This document shows, in pieces, positions 52,520 through 61,119 of a DNA stretch of 64,000 nucleotides. This DNA is from Stenotrophomonas maltophilia (GTDB lineage Bacteria; Pseudomonadota; Gammaproteobacteria; Xanthomonadales; Xanthomonadaceae): NCBI RefSeq assembly GCF_006970445.1, contig NZ_CP033877.1, positions 752,750 through 816,749 of the forward strand, given 5' to 3'. Both the position numbers and the translations under genes were made by a program. Under the pieces are notes generated by a model. The model saw only the letters and a program-made list of their open reading frames with translations. It did no database searches and was not told the origin of the DNA. The first letter of the stretch is position 1. Each line of letters starts with the position of its first letter.

Positions 52520-54112
52520 TCAGGCAGCTTCAGCAACGGCACCGCTGCTGTTGCTTACCGACGAGCGGATCAGGTGGTCGAACGCGCTCAGTGCGGCGGT
52601 CGAGCCGGCGCCCATGGCGATGATGATCTGCTTGTAGGGCACCGTCGTGCAATCGCCAGCGGCGAACACACCCGGCAGGTTGGTCTGGCCGCGGTCGTCG
52701 ATGACGACCTCGCCACGCGGCGACAGCGCCACCACGTCCTTCAGCCACTCGGTGTTGGGCAGCAGGCCGATCTGCACGAAGATGCCTTCCAGCTCGACGC
52801 GGTGGGCATCGCCGCCGACGCGGTCCTTGTAGACCAGGCCGGTGACGCGGCTGCCGTCGCCCAGCACTTCGGTGGTCTGCGCACTGGTCAGCACGGTGAC
52901 GTTGGCCAGGCTGCGCAGCTTCTTCTGCAGCACTTCATCGGCGCGCAGGCTGGAATCGAACTCCAGCAGGGTTACATGCGACACGATGCCGGCCAGGTCG
53001 ATGGCCGCTTCCACGCCGGAGTTGCCGCCGCCGATCACCGCCACGCGCTTGCCCTTGAACAGCGGGCCATCGCAGTGCGGGCAGTAGGCCACGCCCTTGT
53101 TGCGGTACTGGTCTTCGCCCGGCACGTTCATCTGCCGCCAGCGCGCGCCGGTGGACAGGATCACCGAACGCGACTTCAGCACCGCGCCGTTCTCCAGCTG
53201 CACCTGCACCAGGCCGTCTTCGCCGGCCGGCACCAGCGCACTGGCGCGCTGCAGGTTCATGATGTCCACCTCGTACTCGCGCACGTGCTGTTCCAGCGCC
53301 GCAGCCAGCTTCGGGCCCTCGGTCTCTTTCACCGAAATGAAGTTCTCGATCGCCATGGTATCCAGCACCTGGCCACCGAAACGCTCGGCGGCGATGCCGG
53401 TGCGGATGCCCTTGCGTGCGGCATAGATCGCCGCTGCAGCACCGGCCGGGCCACCGCCGACCACCAGCACGTCGAAGGCGTCCTTGGCGGCGATCTTCTC
53501 GGCATCGCGCTTGCTGGCGTTGGTATCCAGCTTGGCCACGATCTGTTCGAGGGTCATGCGGCCCTGGTCGAACACTTCACCGTTGAGGTACACGGTCGGC
53601 ACCGACATGATCTCGCGCTTCTCGACTTCATCCTGGAACAGGGCGCCGTCGATGGACACATGCTGGATGCGCGGGTTGAGCACCGCGGCCAGGTTCAGCG
53701 CCTGCACCACGTCCGGGCAGTTCTGGCAGGACAGCGAGAAGTAGGTTTCGAACTTGTATTCACCTTCCAGGTTCTGCACCTGCTCGATCAGCTCGGCGGT
53801 GGCCTTGGACGGATGACCGCCAACCTGCAGCAGCGCCAGCACCAGCGAGGTGAACTCGTGGCCCATCGGCAGGCCGGCGAAGGTCAGGTGGATGTCCTGG
53901 CCCGGGGTGCCCAGGTCGAAGGACGGCACGCGGCCCTGACCATCGCGCAGCACCTGCAGCGAGATCTTGTCCGACAGGGTTTCCAGGGTCTGCAGCAGCT
54001 CCAGCATTTCCTGCGACTTGGCGCCGTCGTCGGCGTGCGCGGTGATCTGGATCGGGCGGGTCACGCGCTCCAGATAGGTCTTCAGCTGCGACTGCAGGTT
54101 GGCGTCCAACAT
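52520..54112 (-). CDS. ahpF: alkyl hydroperoxide reductase subunit F
   Basis: A 530-residue flavoprotein that reduces AhpC with NADH or NADPH. The N-terminal double thioredoxin-like domain has the redox pair SCQNCPD near residue 130. Next comes the thioredoxin-reductase-like part, with a FAD motif [19 protein letters not shown] near 217, NADH motif [17 protein letters not shown] near 365, and CPHC in [13 protein letters not shown] near 348. Between it and ahpC lies a strong hairpin (54186-54264) that may lower its expression compared with ahpC. Confidence 0.96.
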   Translation of the reverse strand: MLDANLQSQLKTYLERVTRPIQITAHADDGAKSQEMLELLQTLETLSDKISLQVLRDGQGRVPSFDLGTPGQDIHLTFAGLPMGHEFTSLVLALLQVGGHPSKATAELIEQVQNLEGEYKFETYFSLSCQNCPDVVQALNLAAVLNPRIQHVSIDGALFQDEVEKREIMSVPTVYLNGEVFDQGRMTLEQIVAKLDTNASKRDAEKIAAKDAFDVLVVGGGPAGAAAAIYAARKGIRTGIAAERFGGQVLDTMAIENFISVKETEGPKLAAALEQHVREYEVDIMNLQRASALVPAGEDGLVQVQLENGAVLKSRSVILSTGARWRQMNVPGEDQYRNKGVAYCPHCDGPLFKGKRVAVIGGGNSGVEAAIDLAGIVSHVTLLEFDSSLRADEVLQKKLRSLANVTVLTSAQTTEVLGDGSRVTGLVYKDRVGGDAHRVELEGIFVQIGLLPNTEWLKDVVALSPRGEVVIDDRGQTNLPGVFAAGDCTTVPYKQIIIAMGAGSTAALSAFDHLIRSSVSNSSGAVAEAA

Positions 54113-54185
54113 CGGGTCATCTCCTGGCTTCAGGCAAACAGGGGGCGTGGCACCGCTGTAGAAGGTAGCGGACCAGCAGGGGGTA

Positions 54186-54264
54186 GGGGTGAACCCAAGA
54201 CAGCGACCGTGGAAGGGGCTGGCTGGCCAAGGCTGGCGTGCGTTGGCTGTCTTGGGTTCACCCC
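54186..54264 (-). ncRNA. stable hairpin in the ahpC-ahpF spacer (divergent sixth element)
   Basis: GGGGTGAACCCAAGACAGC at 54186-54204 pairs exactly with GCTGTCTTGGGTTCACCCC at 54246-54264. The 41-base interior (GTGGAAGGGGCTGGCTGG and more) does not show the ACGCCGT or ATCCAT signals of copies 1-5, so it is either a diverged member or an unrelated processing or attenuation hairpin. Confidence 0.55.
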
Positions 54265-54337
54265 CACGCCGGCGGGGGGACCGGCACGGGGATGAAGGGC
54301 GCGCCGTGGCGTGGGGCCACGGCAGGCCGGTACTGCC

Positions 54338-54901
54338 TTAGATCTTGCCGACCAGGTCCAGCGACGGGGTCAGGGTCTTCTCGCCTTCCTTCCACTTGGC
54401 CGGGCAGACCTGGTTCGGGTTGGCGGCGGTGAACTGGGCAGCCTTCAGCTTGCGCAGGGTCTCGGACACGTCACGGGCGATCTCGTTGGAGTGGATCTCC
54501 AGGGTCTTGATCACGCCTTCCGGGTTGATGATGAAGGTGCCGCGCAGGGCCAGGCCTTCTTCTTCAATGTGCACGCCGAAGGCGCGGGTCAGCTGGTGGG
54601 TCGGATCGCCGACCAGCGGGAACTGGGCCTTGCCGACGGCCGGCGAGGTTTCGTGCCACACCTTGTGCGAGAAGTGGGTATCGGTGGTGACGATGTAGAC
54701 CTCGGCGCCAGCCTTCTTGAACTCGGCGTAATGGTCAGCCGCGTCCTCGATCTCGGTCGGGCAGTTGAAGGTGAAGGCGGCCGGCATGAAGATCAGGACC
54801 GACCACTGGCCCTTCAGGGTGCTGTCGGAAACCTTGATGAACTCGCCATTCAGGTAAGCATTGGCTTCGAACGGCTGGATCTGGGTGTTGATCAGGGACA
54901 T
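54338..54901 (-). CDS. ahpC: alkyl hydroperoxide reductase subunit C (2-Cys peroxiredoxin)
   Basis: A 187-residue peroxiredoxin. Peroxidatic Cys 47 is in MPAAFTFNCPTEIED, and resolving Cys 166 in QVCPAKWKEGEK. It reduces H2O2 and organic peroxides and is recycled by AhpF. The MPAAFTFN form before the cysteine differs from the FYPADFTFV of many AhpC proteins; this is the usual xanthomonad form as I recall it. It heads the ahpC-ahpF-oxyR group and has an OxyR-like site upstream. Confidence 0.97.
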   Translation of the reverse strand: MSLINTQIQPFEANAYLNGEFIKVSDSTLKGQWSVLIFMPAAFTFNCPTEIEDAADHYAEFKKAGAEVYIVTTDTHFSHKVWHETSPAVGKAQFPLVGDPTHQLTRAFGVHIEEEGLALRGTFIINPEGVIKTLEIHSNEIARDVSETLRKLKAAQFTAANPNQVCPAKWKEGEKTLTPSLDLVGKI

Positions 54902-54946
54902 CGTTTTTCCTCTGGGTGAAGGGGAGTGGGTGAATCGACAGGAGCT

Positions 54947-55012
54947 AGGTTACCGACTCGCTAGCGATAAGAACAATCCATTGATTGCATCTATTTGATA
55001 GATGGAGTCTAT
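54947..55012 (-). promoter_or_regulatory. ahpC promoter with OxyR-like operator
   Basis: Read on the minus strand: ATAG, 7 bases, CTAT at 54998-55012 is a full half of the OxyR consensus (ATAG-N7-CTAT repeated after N7); the second half is weak (54976-54990). A -35 TTGTTC (54971-54976) and -10 TAACCT (54947-54952), 18 bases apart, lie just downstream, the geometry of an OxyR-activated promoter. The leader is about 40 bases. Confidence 0.7.
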
Positions 55013-55156
55013 CAGAAGGTCATGAGCAGGCACTGAACCCTGCTGCTTCCATCCTGCAACTGCCTGTGTGACAAGGAAAATCTCCCGGAGGCACGGAATG
55101 GGGCCGATAGCCCCTCCTTATTCCCTCCCGTAGGACCTGAACGAATTCCAGCTTTT

Positions 55157-55214
55157 GTAGAGCCGTGCCCATGCTCGGCTGCGGGTGGAGCGGCCGAGCA
55201 TGGGCTCGGCCCTA
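55157..55214. repeat. SMAG REP inverted pair before prmC
   Basis: GTAGAGCCGTGCCCATGCTC starts at 55157 and an inverted copy ends GGGCTCGGCCCTAC at 55214, only ten bases before the prmC ATG. A REP pair this close to a start codon is unusual and would sit in or next to the leader. Confidence 0.8.
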
Positions 55215-55224
55215 CAATTGCGGA

Positions 55225-56082
55225 ATGTCTTTCCAAACCGAACCCACCCTGCGCCAGATCGTGGCCGACGCCAGTGCCCGCCTGGGCGGCGTCGAAGCCC
55301 GCCACGAGGCGGAGCTGCTGCTGCTGCACGTGCTGGACCGCCCGCGCAGCTGGCTGTTCGCACATGCCACCGATCCGCTGGCCGCTGCCGACCAGGCCGC
55401 CTTCGAAGCGTTGCTGGCCCGTCGCGTGGCCGGTGAGCCGGTCGCCTATCTGACCGGTCGACGCGGATTCTGGACACTGGATCTGGAGGTCGACCCGGCC
55501 ACGCTGATCCCGCGTCCGGAAACCGAGCTGCTGGTCGAGCTGGCGCTGGAGCGGCTGCCGTCAGACCAGGCGTTGCAGCTGGCCGACCTGGGCACCGGTA
55601 GCGGCGCGATCGCCTTGGCACTGGCCAGCGAACGGCCGCAGGCACGGGTGCTGGCCACCGATGCCAGCGCGGGCGCGCTGGCCGTGGCTGCGCGCAATGC
55701 CGCCCGCCATGAACTGGGCAACGTCCGCTTCGCCGAGGGCGGGCACGACTGGTATGCGCCGCTGCAGGGCCTGCGCTTCGACCTGATTGCCAGCAACCCG
55801 CCCTATATCGCCAGCGACGACCCGCACCTGGAACAGGGCGACCTGCGCTTCGAACCGACTACCGCGCTGGCCTCCGGCGTCGATGGCCTGGATGACATCC
55901 GCCGTATCGTCGACGGTGGCCAGGCCCACCTGCTGCCCGGCGGCTGGCTGCTGATCGAACACGGATGGGACCAGGGCGCGGCGATCCGCGCGCTGTTCGA
56001 GTCGGCGGGGTTTGCCGAGGTGCAGACCGTGCAGGACCTGGAGCAGCGTGACCGCATCACCCTGGGTCGGCGTCCGGCCTAG
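55225..56082 (+). CDS. prmC: peptide chain release factor N5-glutamine methyltransferase
   Basis: A 285-residue enzyme (HemK) that methylates the GGQ glutamine of release factors RF1 and RF2. Motif I is [17 protein letters not shown] near residue 119, and the catalytic NPPY motif is [17 protein letters not shown] near 189. The N-terminal five-helix domain binds release factors. ATG 55225 ([11 protein letters not shown]) is chosen by homology. In E. coli prmC follows prfA; here it is separate. pip follows 48 bases downstream. Confidence 0.94.
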   Translation: MSFQTEPTLRQIVADASARLGGVEARHEAELLLLHVLDRPRSWLFAHATDPLAAADQAAFEALLARRVAGEPVAYLTGRRGFWTLDLEVDPATLIPRPETELLVELALERLPSDQALQLADLGTGSGAIALALASERPQARVLATDASAGALAVAARNAARHELGNVRFAEGGHDWYAPLQGLRFDLIASNPPYIASDDPHLEQGDLRFEPTTALASGVDGLDDIRRIVDGGQAHLLPGGWLLIEHGWDQGAAIRALFESAGFAEVQTVQDLEQRDRITLGRRPA

Positions 56083-56130
56083 AATGGAGGTTCTCCTGCC
56101 CCGGCAGGGCATCACCCTGGAGCTGCAAGC

Positions 56131-57072
56131 ATGCGTACGCTGTACCCCGCCATCACCCCCTACGACGTCGGTACCCTGAAGGTCGACGACCGCCACACGC
56201 TGTACTTCGAACAGTGCGGCAATCCGGACGGCAAGCCGGTGGTGATGCTGCACGGTGGCCCGGGCGGTGGCTGCAGCGACAAGATGCGCCAGTTCCACGA
56301 CCCGTCCAAGTACCGCATCATCCTGTTCGACCAGCGCGGTGCCGGCCGTTCCACTCCGCACGCCGACCTGGTGGACAACACCACCTGGGACCTCGTTGCC
56401 GACATCGAGAAGCTGCGCGAGCACCTGAAGGTCGATCGCTGGCAGGTGTTCGGCGGCAGCTGGGGCTCGACCCTGGCCCTGGCCTACGCCGAAACCCACC
56501 CGCAGCGCGTGACCGAGCTGGTCCTGCGCGGCATCTTCATGCTGCGCCGCTGGGAGCTGGAATGGTTCTACCAGGAAGGCGCCAACCGCCTGTTCCCGGA
56601 TGCGTGGGAGCATTACCTCAAGCCGATTCCGTCGGTGGAACGCCATGACCTGATCTCGGCCTTCCACCGCCGCCTGACCAGCGAAGACGAAACCACTCGC
56701 CTGGAAGCGGCCAAGGCGTGGGCGGTATGGGAAGGCGCGACCAGCTTCCTGCACGTCGATGATGACTTCATCAACAGCCACGAAGACCCGCACTTCGCAC
56801 TGGCCTTCGCCCGCATCGAGAACCACTACTTCGTCAACGGCGGCTTCTTCGAAGTGGAAGACCAGCTGCTGCGCGACGCCCACCGCATCGCCGACATTCC
56901 TGGCGTGATCGTGCATGGCCGCTACGACGTGGTCTGCCCGCTGGCCAACGCCTGGGACCTGACCAAGGTGTGGCCGAAGGCGAAGCTGGAGATCACCCCG
57001 GCCTCGGGCCATTCGGCGTTCGAGGCCGAGAACGTGGACGCGCTGGTGCGCGCCACCGATAGCTTTGCCTGA
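56131..57072 (+). CDS. pip: prolyl aminopeptidase
   Basis: A 313-residue alpha/beta-hydrolase (S33 family) that removes N-terminal proline. The nucleophile Ser is in VFGGSWGSTLALAYAETHPQ near residue 110; the oxyanion HGGPGGGCSDKM near 41 and the final His in PASGHSAFE near 293 complete the triad, with Asp in GRYDVVCP near 267. It is cytoplasmic. Four SMAG REPs follow the stop. Confidence 0.93.
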   Translation: MRTLYPAITPYDVGTLKVDDRHTLYFEQCGNPDGKPVVMLHGGPGGGCSDKMRQFHDPSKYRIILFDQRGAGRSTPHADLVDNTTWDLVADIEKLREHLKVDRWQVFGGSWGSTLALAYAETHPQRVTELVLRGIFMLRRWELEWFYQEGANRLFPDAWEHYLKPIPSVERHDLISAFHRRLTSEDETTRLEAAKAWAVWEGATSFLHVDDDFINSHEDPHFALAFARIENHYFVNGGFFEVEDQLLRDAHRIADIPGVIVHGRYDVVCPLANAWDLTKVWPKAKLEITPASGHSAFEAENVDALVRATDSFA

Positions 57073-57075
57073 TCG

Positions 57076-57215
57076 GTAACGCCGGGCCATGCCCGGCGCT
57101 ACCAACCCTCATCCACGCATGGCGTGGATCTACCACAGCCCGGTAGTGCCGGCCGCTGGCCAGCAAACCTGAGACGTTTGGATTCCTGCAGGCGCCGGCC
57201 AGCGGCCGGCGCTAC
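57076..57215. repeat. cluster of four SMAG REPs between convergent genes
   Basis: GTAACGCCGGGCCATGCCCG and an inverted CTAC end (57076-57102), a CATCCACGCATGGCGTGGAT unit ending CTAC (57110-57133), GTAGTGCCGGCCGCTGGCCA from 57143, and GGCGCCGGCCAGCGGCCGGC ending CTAC at 57215. The last head (GTAG on the minus strand) provides the TAG stop of the LysR gene (57212-57214). Confidence 0.9.
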
Positions 57216-58096
57216 CAATCCCCGGCCAGCAACGCGTCGGCCAGCACCTGCAGCTTCGGCGAATGCTGGCGCGACGGTGGGTAGATCAGCGACAGCGCGC
57301 GGCTGCGCCCTTCAAACGGCTGCAGCACGCGCTGCAGGCGGCCGTCGGCCAGCGCATCGGCCACCGCGAAATCCATCACCTGCACGATGCCGATACCGGC
57401 GATGGCCGCTTCCACCAGCGGATCACCGCTGTCGAACACCATCCGCGTTGGCGGGGTGAACTCGCGCAGTTGCCCGTCCTGCAGGAACTGCCAGTCCACC
57501 AGCCGGCCACTGCGCAGGTTGCGCACCGCCAGGCATGCGTGGCCCTGCAACGCCGCCACATCGTCCGGTGCACCACAGCGGGCCAGGTAGTCCGGGCTGG
57601 CCACCGTCACCCAGCGCAGAGGGCGCAACGGACGCGCGACGATGCGCTGGTCGGCGATGACGCCGGTGCGCAGCGCGGCGTCGAAACCTTCCTCGACCAG
57701 ATCGACCAGGCGGTCGCTGAGCACGGCTTCCACCTGCAGCTGCGGGTGCTGTTGCAGCAACGGCACCAGCAGCGGCACCAGCACCTTGCGCCCGAACATC
57801 GATGGCGCGCTGATCTTCAGGGTGCCCGCGGGCGTGCACGGACGGTCGGCCAACAGGCGTTCGGCATCCTCGAAACCACACAGCAGGGGCGCGACCTGAT
57901 CGACGAACTGGCGGCCATCCGGGGTCAGCGCCACGTTGCGGGTGTTCCGCTGCAGCAGCTTCACCCCCAGCGTGGCCTCCAGCCGACCGATCGCGCGCGA
58001 CAGGCCTGACTGGCTCAGGCCCAGCTGCCCGGCGGCGACGGTGAAACTGCGGGCTTCGGCCACCTGCACCAGCATGCGCACCGCATTGAGGTCCAT
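57212..58096 (-). CDS. LysR-family transcriptional regulator
   Basis: A 294-residue regulator. The winged-helix region is MDLNAVRMLVQVAEARSFTV with SQSGLSRAIGRLEATLGVKL. The effector domain (about 90-290) is of the CrgA/YafC-like type (LKISAPSMFGRKVLVPLL). It diverges from an MFS pump gene, so it probably controls that gene. I chose ATG 58096 (GGA eight bases upstream) over ATG 58111. The TAG stop belongs to a REP. Confidence 0.86.
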   Translation of the reverse strand: MDLNAVRMLVQVAEARSFTVAAGQLGLSQSGLSRAIGRLEATLGVKLLQRNTRNVALTPDGRQFVDQVAPLLCGFEDAERLLADRPCTPAGTLKISAPSMFGRKVLVPLLVPLLQQHPQLQVEAVLSDRLVDLVEEGFDAALRTGVIADQRIVARPLRPLRWVTVASPDYLARCGAPDDVAALQGHACLAVRNLRSGRLVDWQFLQDGQLREFTPPTRMVFDSGDPLVEAAIAGIGIVQVMDFAVADALADGRLQRVLQPFEGRSRALSLIYPPSRQHSPKLQVLADALLAGDW

Positions 58097-58202
58097 CGAC
58101 AGTCCATTCATGCTGAAAATCATGACAGATATGGCTGGAAAGGGGTTTATTGATCGCTCTGCATCAATGAGACTGCGCTCCCCCCAACGCACCCGACCGC
58201 CG

Positions 58203-59609
58203 ATGCCTCCCCTCAAGTACCCGCGCTGGGCGCTGACCCTGCTGGCCACCGCCCAGCTGATCATCGCCCTGGACGCCACCATCATCTTCGTCGCCTTGCA
58301 TGACATGGGGCGCGCGCTGCAGATCAACGCGCAGCAGCTGCAGTGGGTGGTCAGTGCCTACACCGTCGCCTTCGGCGGCAGCCTGCTGCTTGGGGGGCGT
58401 GCCGCCGACCTGATCGGCCGCCGCCGCTTCTATCGGCTGGGTATGCTGCTGTTCGCACTGGCGTCGCTGCTCGGTGCGCTGGCGCCGAATGCCACTCTGC
58501 TGATCATCGCGCGCGCGGCACAGGGTATCGGCGCGGCACTACTGTTCCCGGCCACGCTGGCACTGATCAACACGCTGTACGCGGAAGGTCCGGTGCGCAA
58601 CCGCGCGCTGGCGATCTGGAGCATGGCCAGCGCGGTGGGCCTGGCGCTGGGCACGCTGCTGGGTGGCGTGCTGACCCAGGCATTCGGCTGGCCGGCGGTG
58701 CTGGCGGTGATCGTGCCGCTGGCCACCGCCTGTGCGGTCGCCGCAGGCGCGTGGTTGCCGGCCGATGGCCCGCGTGCGCAGGGCCGCTCGTTCGATCTGG
58801 CCGGCTGCATCACCGTCACCCTCGGCGGCAGCCTGCTGGTGACCACCCTGGTGCAGGGCCCGGAATGGGGCTGGACCGCACCGGCCACGCTGGGCTGCCT
58901 GCTGCTGTCGGTGCTGCTGCTGGTGGTGTTCGTGCAGATCGAGCAGCGCAGCCGCGATCCGCTGATGCAGTTCGCATTGCTGCGCCTGCCCGGACTGCGC
59001 GCCGCGCTGGGCCTGACCTTCGCCTTCATGAGCAGCTACGGGGTGCAGTACTACTTCATGGCGCTGTACTTCCAGGACGGCTACGGCTGGAGCCCGCTGC
59101 AGGCCGGCCTGGCGTTCCTGCCGGCCACCGCGGTGTGCACGGTCGGCATCCAGCTGGCCGAGTGGACGCTGCAGCGCTGGAGCGCGCGCAAGGTGCTGGT
59201 GGTCGGGCAGCTGGCCGGTGCCATCGGTATCGCCTGGGTGGCCGCGACACTGCCGCACGGCGCGAGCTTCTGGCCGCTGCTGCCCGGCGTGGTGGTGCTG
59301 AGCATCGGCCAGGGCATGACCTGGACCTCCATGTGGATCGTGGCCGGGCAGGGCGTGCCGTCTGCACAGCAGGGCGTGGCGTCGGGCATGGCGGCCACCG
59401 CGCAGCAGATCGGCGGTGCGCTGGGCCTGGCGGTGCTGGTGATGGTGGCCAATGCCGATGCGGGTGCCGCCGGTTCGCCGAATGCACTGGCCGGTCTGGT
59501 GCGCGCCGAATACGGCGCCGCGTTGTTTGCCCTGTTCGGCGTGGTCATCGCGCTGGGCCTGCGCCCGGTAGACTCGGCGGCGAGCGCCTGCCTGGCCAAC
59601 GACGCATGA
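58203..59609 (+). CDS. MFS drug efflux transporter, DHA2 (14-TMS) family
   Basis: A 468-residue transporter with 14 predicted helices. Signatures: helix-1 LDATIIFVALHDMGRAL (LDxTIVNVAL type), loop 2-3 GGRAADLIGRRRFYRLG, and motif C near QGIGAALLFPATLALI. This is the EmrB/QacA group of proton-coupled multidrug exporters. It is divergent from the LysR gene. ATG 58203 is preferred, with ATG 58167 possible. Next gene overlaps the stop by four bases. Confidence 0.86.
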   Translation: MPPLKYPRWALTLLATAQLIIALDATIIFVALHDMGRALQINAQQLQWVVSAYTVAFGGSLLLGGRAADLIGRRRFYRLGMLLFALASLLGALAPNATLLIIARAAQGIGAALLFPATLALINTLYAEGPVRNRALAIWSMASAVGLALGTLLGGVLTQAFGWPAVLAVIVPLATACAVAAGAWLPADGPRAQGRSFDLAGCITVTLGGSLLVTTLVQGPEWGWTAPATLGCLLLSVLLLVVFVQIEQRSRDPLMQFALLRLPGLRAALGLTFAFMSSYGVQYYFMALYFQDGYGWSPLQAGLAFLPATAVCTVGIQLAEWTLQRWSARKVLVVGQLAGAIGIAWVAATLPHGASFWPLLPGVVVLSIGQGMTWTSMWIVAGQGVPSAQQGVASGMAATAQQIGGALGLAVLVMVANADAGAAGSPNALAGLVRAEYGAALFALFGVVIALGLRPVDSAASACLANDA

Positions 59610-60277
59610 ACGAACTGCTGGACCTGCAACAGACCCTGCAAGCCTTCGCGGCCTGCAACGATGACGATGAGGTGTGGGACACCTTCGGCTGGGTAATGGC
59701 CAGCGACGAGAACCTGCTGGAGGCACGGCTGTGGCTGCCTTCGTCCAGCGATGAAGCACTGGATGACGACGGCGAGCGATCGGCCGCTTCGGCAGCGATG
59801 GGGCTGTTCCCGTACCTGGAACCGGCCACGTTCGCCGACGTGCTCGACGTGCAGAAGCGGCAGCGCCCGCTGTCATCCGTGCAGGACTACGCGCAGGCGT
59901 TGGCGTACTACGCTGAATTCGATGCGTTCCAGCAGGTCGATGGCATCGACGTAGCCCTGGGTGAGGCGACGGTCGAAGACCAGGCGGCTGCGCGGGAGGT
60001 GGGTGTGGGCGCAGGTATCTTCGCGTCCTTCGATCTGGTGCTGGGCGCCTGTCCGGAGCTGCAGGTCAAGGCAGCAGCCCAGCGCGTAGCACGCCTGCTG
60101 GAGATTCCGGTGGGCGAGGCGTTGGCACGCTGCCGTGCGTTGCCATTAGTGCTGGGTGAAGCGCTGGATCGTCGCCGCGCGCAGGTGATCAAGGATGACT
60201 TCACCGCCATCGGCGCAACGCTGCAGGTGCGCGGCTACAAGCCGTTCCCGTGGATGGCGGCTCCCGTATTGCGTTGA
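59606..60277 (+). CDS. uncharacterised acidic protein with possible L7/L12-like C-terminus
   Basis: A 223-residue soluble acidic protein with a long helical N-terminal part (DDDEVWDTFGWVMASDENLLEA). The last 55 residues (LEIPVGEALARCRALPLV, then QVIKDDFTAIGATLQVRGYK) have the alternating helix-strand pattern of the ribosomal L7/L12 C-terminal fold, including the closing GATLQV strand. This similarity is my own reading and weak. It overlaps the MFS gene stop (ATGA). Function unknown. Confidence 0.6.
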   Translation: MNELLDLQQTLQAFAACNDDDEVWDTFGWVMASDENLLEARLWLPSSSDEALDDDGERSAASAAMGLFPYLEPATFADVLDVQKRQRPLSSVQDYAQALAYYAEFDAFQQVDGIDVALGEATVEDQAAAREVGVGAGIFASFDLVLGACPELQVKAAAQRVARLLEIPVGEALARCRALPLVLGEALDRRRAQVIKDDFTAIGATLQVRGYKPFPWMAAPVLR

Positions 60278-60286
60278 ACAACACCA

Positions 60287-60306
60287 TCCACGCCATGCGT
60301 GGATGA
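60287..60306. repeat. REP palindrome core without GTAG
   Basis: CATCCACGCCATGCGTGGAT at 60287-60306 is the most common SMAG stem in this window but lacks the GTAG head. It lies between convergent genes. Confidence 0.65.
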
Positions 60307-60309
60307 CCC

Positions 60310-61119
60310 TCACCCGGCCGCCAGCAACTGTGGCTGCAACACGCTGAAGATCCGCGCCAGCCGCTCCGCCCACGCCTGCTGTCCGGCGGCATTGGCGATC
60401 AGGTCCTGGCGGATCTCCAGTTCCACGTGCACCAGCCCACGGCCTTCGCCATGCACCGGCACCGCGTAGTCGCTGGTACTGCTGACCGAATACGGTTCGT
60501 TGTCACCCACCACCAGGTCGCCTTCATCGCGCAGTGCCTGCAGCAGCGCATGCGCAAAGCGCGTGTCCTGGTGGTAAAGCACGCCGGCATGCCACGGCCG
60601 CTGCGTGCCGTTCATCACTGGGGTGAAGCTGTGCATCATCACCAGCAGGGTGGGGCGGCCGGCATCGCGGCGTGCATCCAGTTCCGCGTCGATGCGCGCG
60701 TGGTAGGGCGCGTGGATCGCATCGATGCGCTGCTGCCGCTGTGCCACCGATAGCCCGGCATTGCCCGGGACCACGGTGTGGTCGCTCACTTCCGGAATCA
60801 GCGTCGGCGAGGCCAGTGGGCGGTTGCAGTCGATCAGCAGCCGCGAATAGGTCTGTTCGATCGCCCAGGCGTCCAGCCGTTCGGCCAGTGCACGGGTGGT
60901 GCCGGCAATGCCGATGTCCCAGCCGATGTGGCGGTCCAGCTCGGCCTGGGCCAGGCCGAGCCCGGTCAGCGCGCGCGGCACCTGCTGGCCGGCGTGATCG
61001 GCCAGCAGCAGGTACGGCGAAGCGCCCTGCGGCCGGTGGAGGGTGTAGATCGCCGGGTCGTCGGCGCCGAGCAGTGCTGGCAGCGCATGCAGGTCGGCGT
61101 CAGCCACGCGGGCGTCCAT
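60310..61119 (-). CDS. N-formylglutamate amidohydrolase family protein
   Basis: A 269-residue protein of the N-formylglutamate amidohydrolase family. Conserved blocks: LLLADHAGQQVPRAL with His near residue 42, DRHIGWDIGIAGTTRAL near 62, YSRLLIDCNRP near 90, and MMHSFTPVMNG near 161. The family cleaves N-formylglutamate in one route of histidine catabolism, but many members have other substrates, and no hut genes are present here. It overlaps the NUDIX gene by 20 bases. Confidence 0.83.
   Translation of the reverse strand: MDARVADADLHALPALLGADDPAIYTLHRPQGASPYLLLADHAGQQVPRALTGLGLAQAELDRHIGWDIGIAGTTRALAERLDAWAIEQTYSRLLIDCNRPLASPTLIPEVSDHTVVPGNAGLSVAQRQQRIDAIHAPYHARIDAELDARRDAGRPTLLVMMHSFTPVMNGTQRPWHAGVLYHQDTRFAHALLQALRDEGDLVVGDNEPYSVSSTSDYAVPVHGEGRGLVHVELEIRQDLIANAAGQQAWAERLARIFSVLQPQLLAAG

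Larger units (their letters stand above)
54902..55224. other. 323-base region between divergent ahpC and prmC
   Basis: It holds the ahpC promoter and OxyR-like operator (next entry), an unremarkable middle part at about 55020-55150, and a SMAG pair (55157-55214) just before prmC. No gene is seen. Confidence 0.7.

Noticed and set aside
52574..54295. A 573-codon plus-strand frame opposite ahpF
   Set aside because: Antisense shadow; very His/Gln-rich, no family features.
58343..59605. The part of a long frame before 59606, overlapping the DHA2 pump gene
   Set aside because: It is out of frame with the pump and has Ala/Gly/Arg bias. Only the part from ATG 59606 has normal composition and a coupled start.
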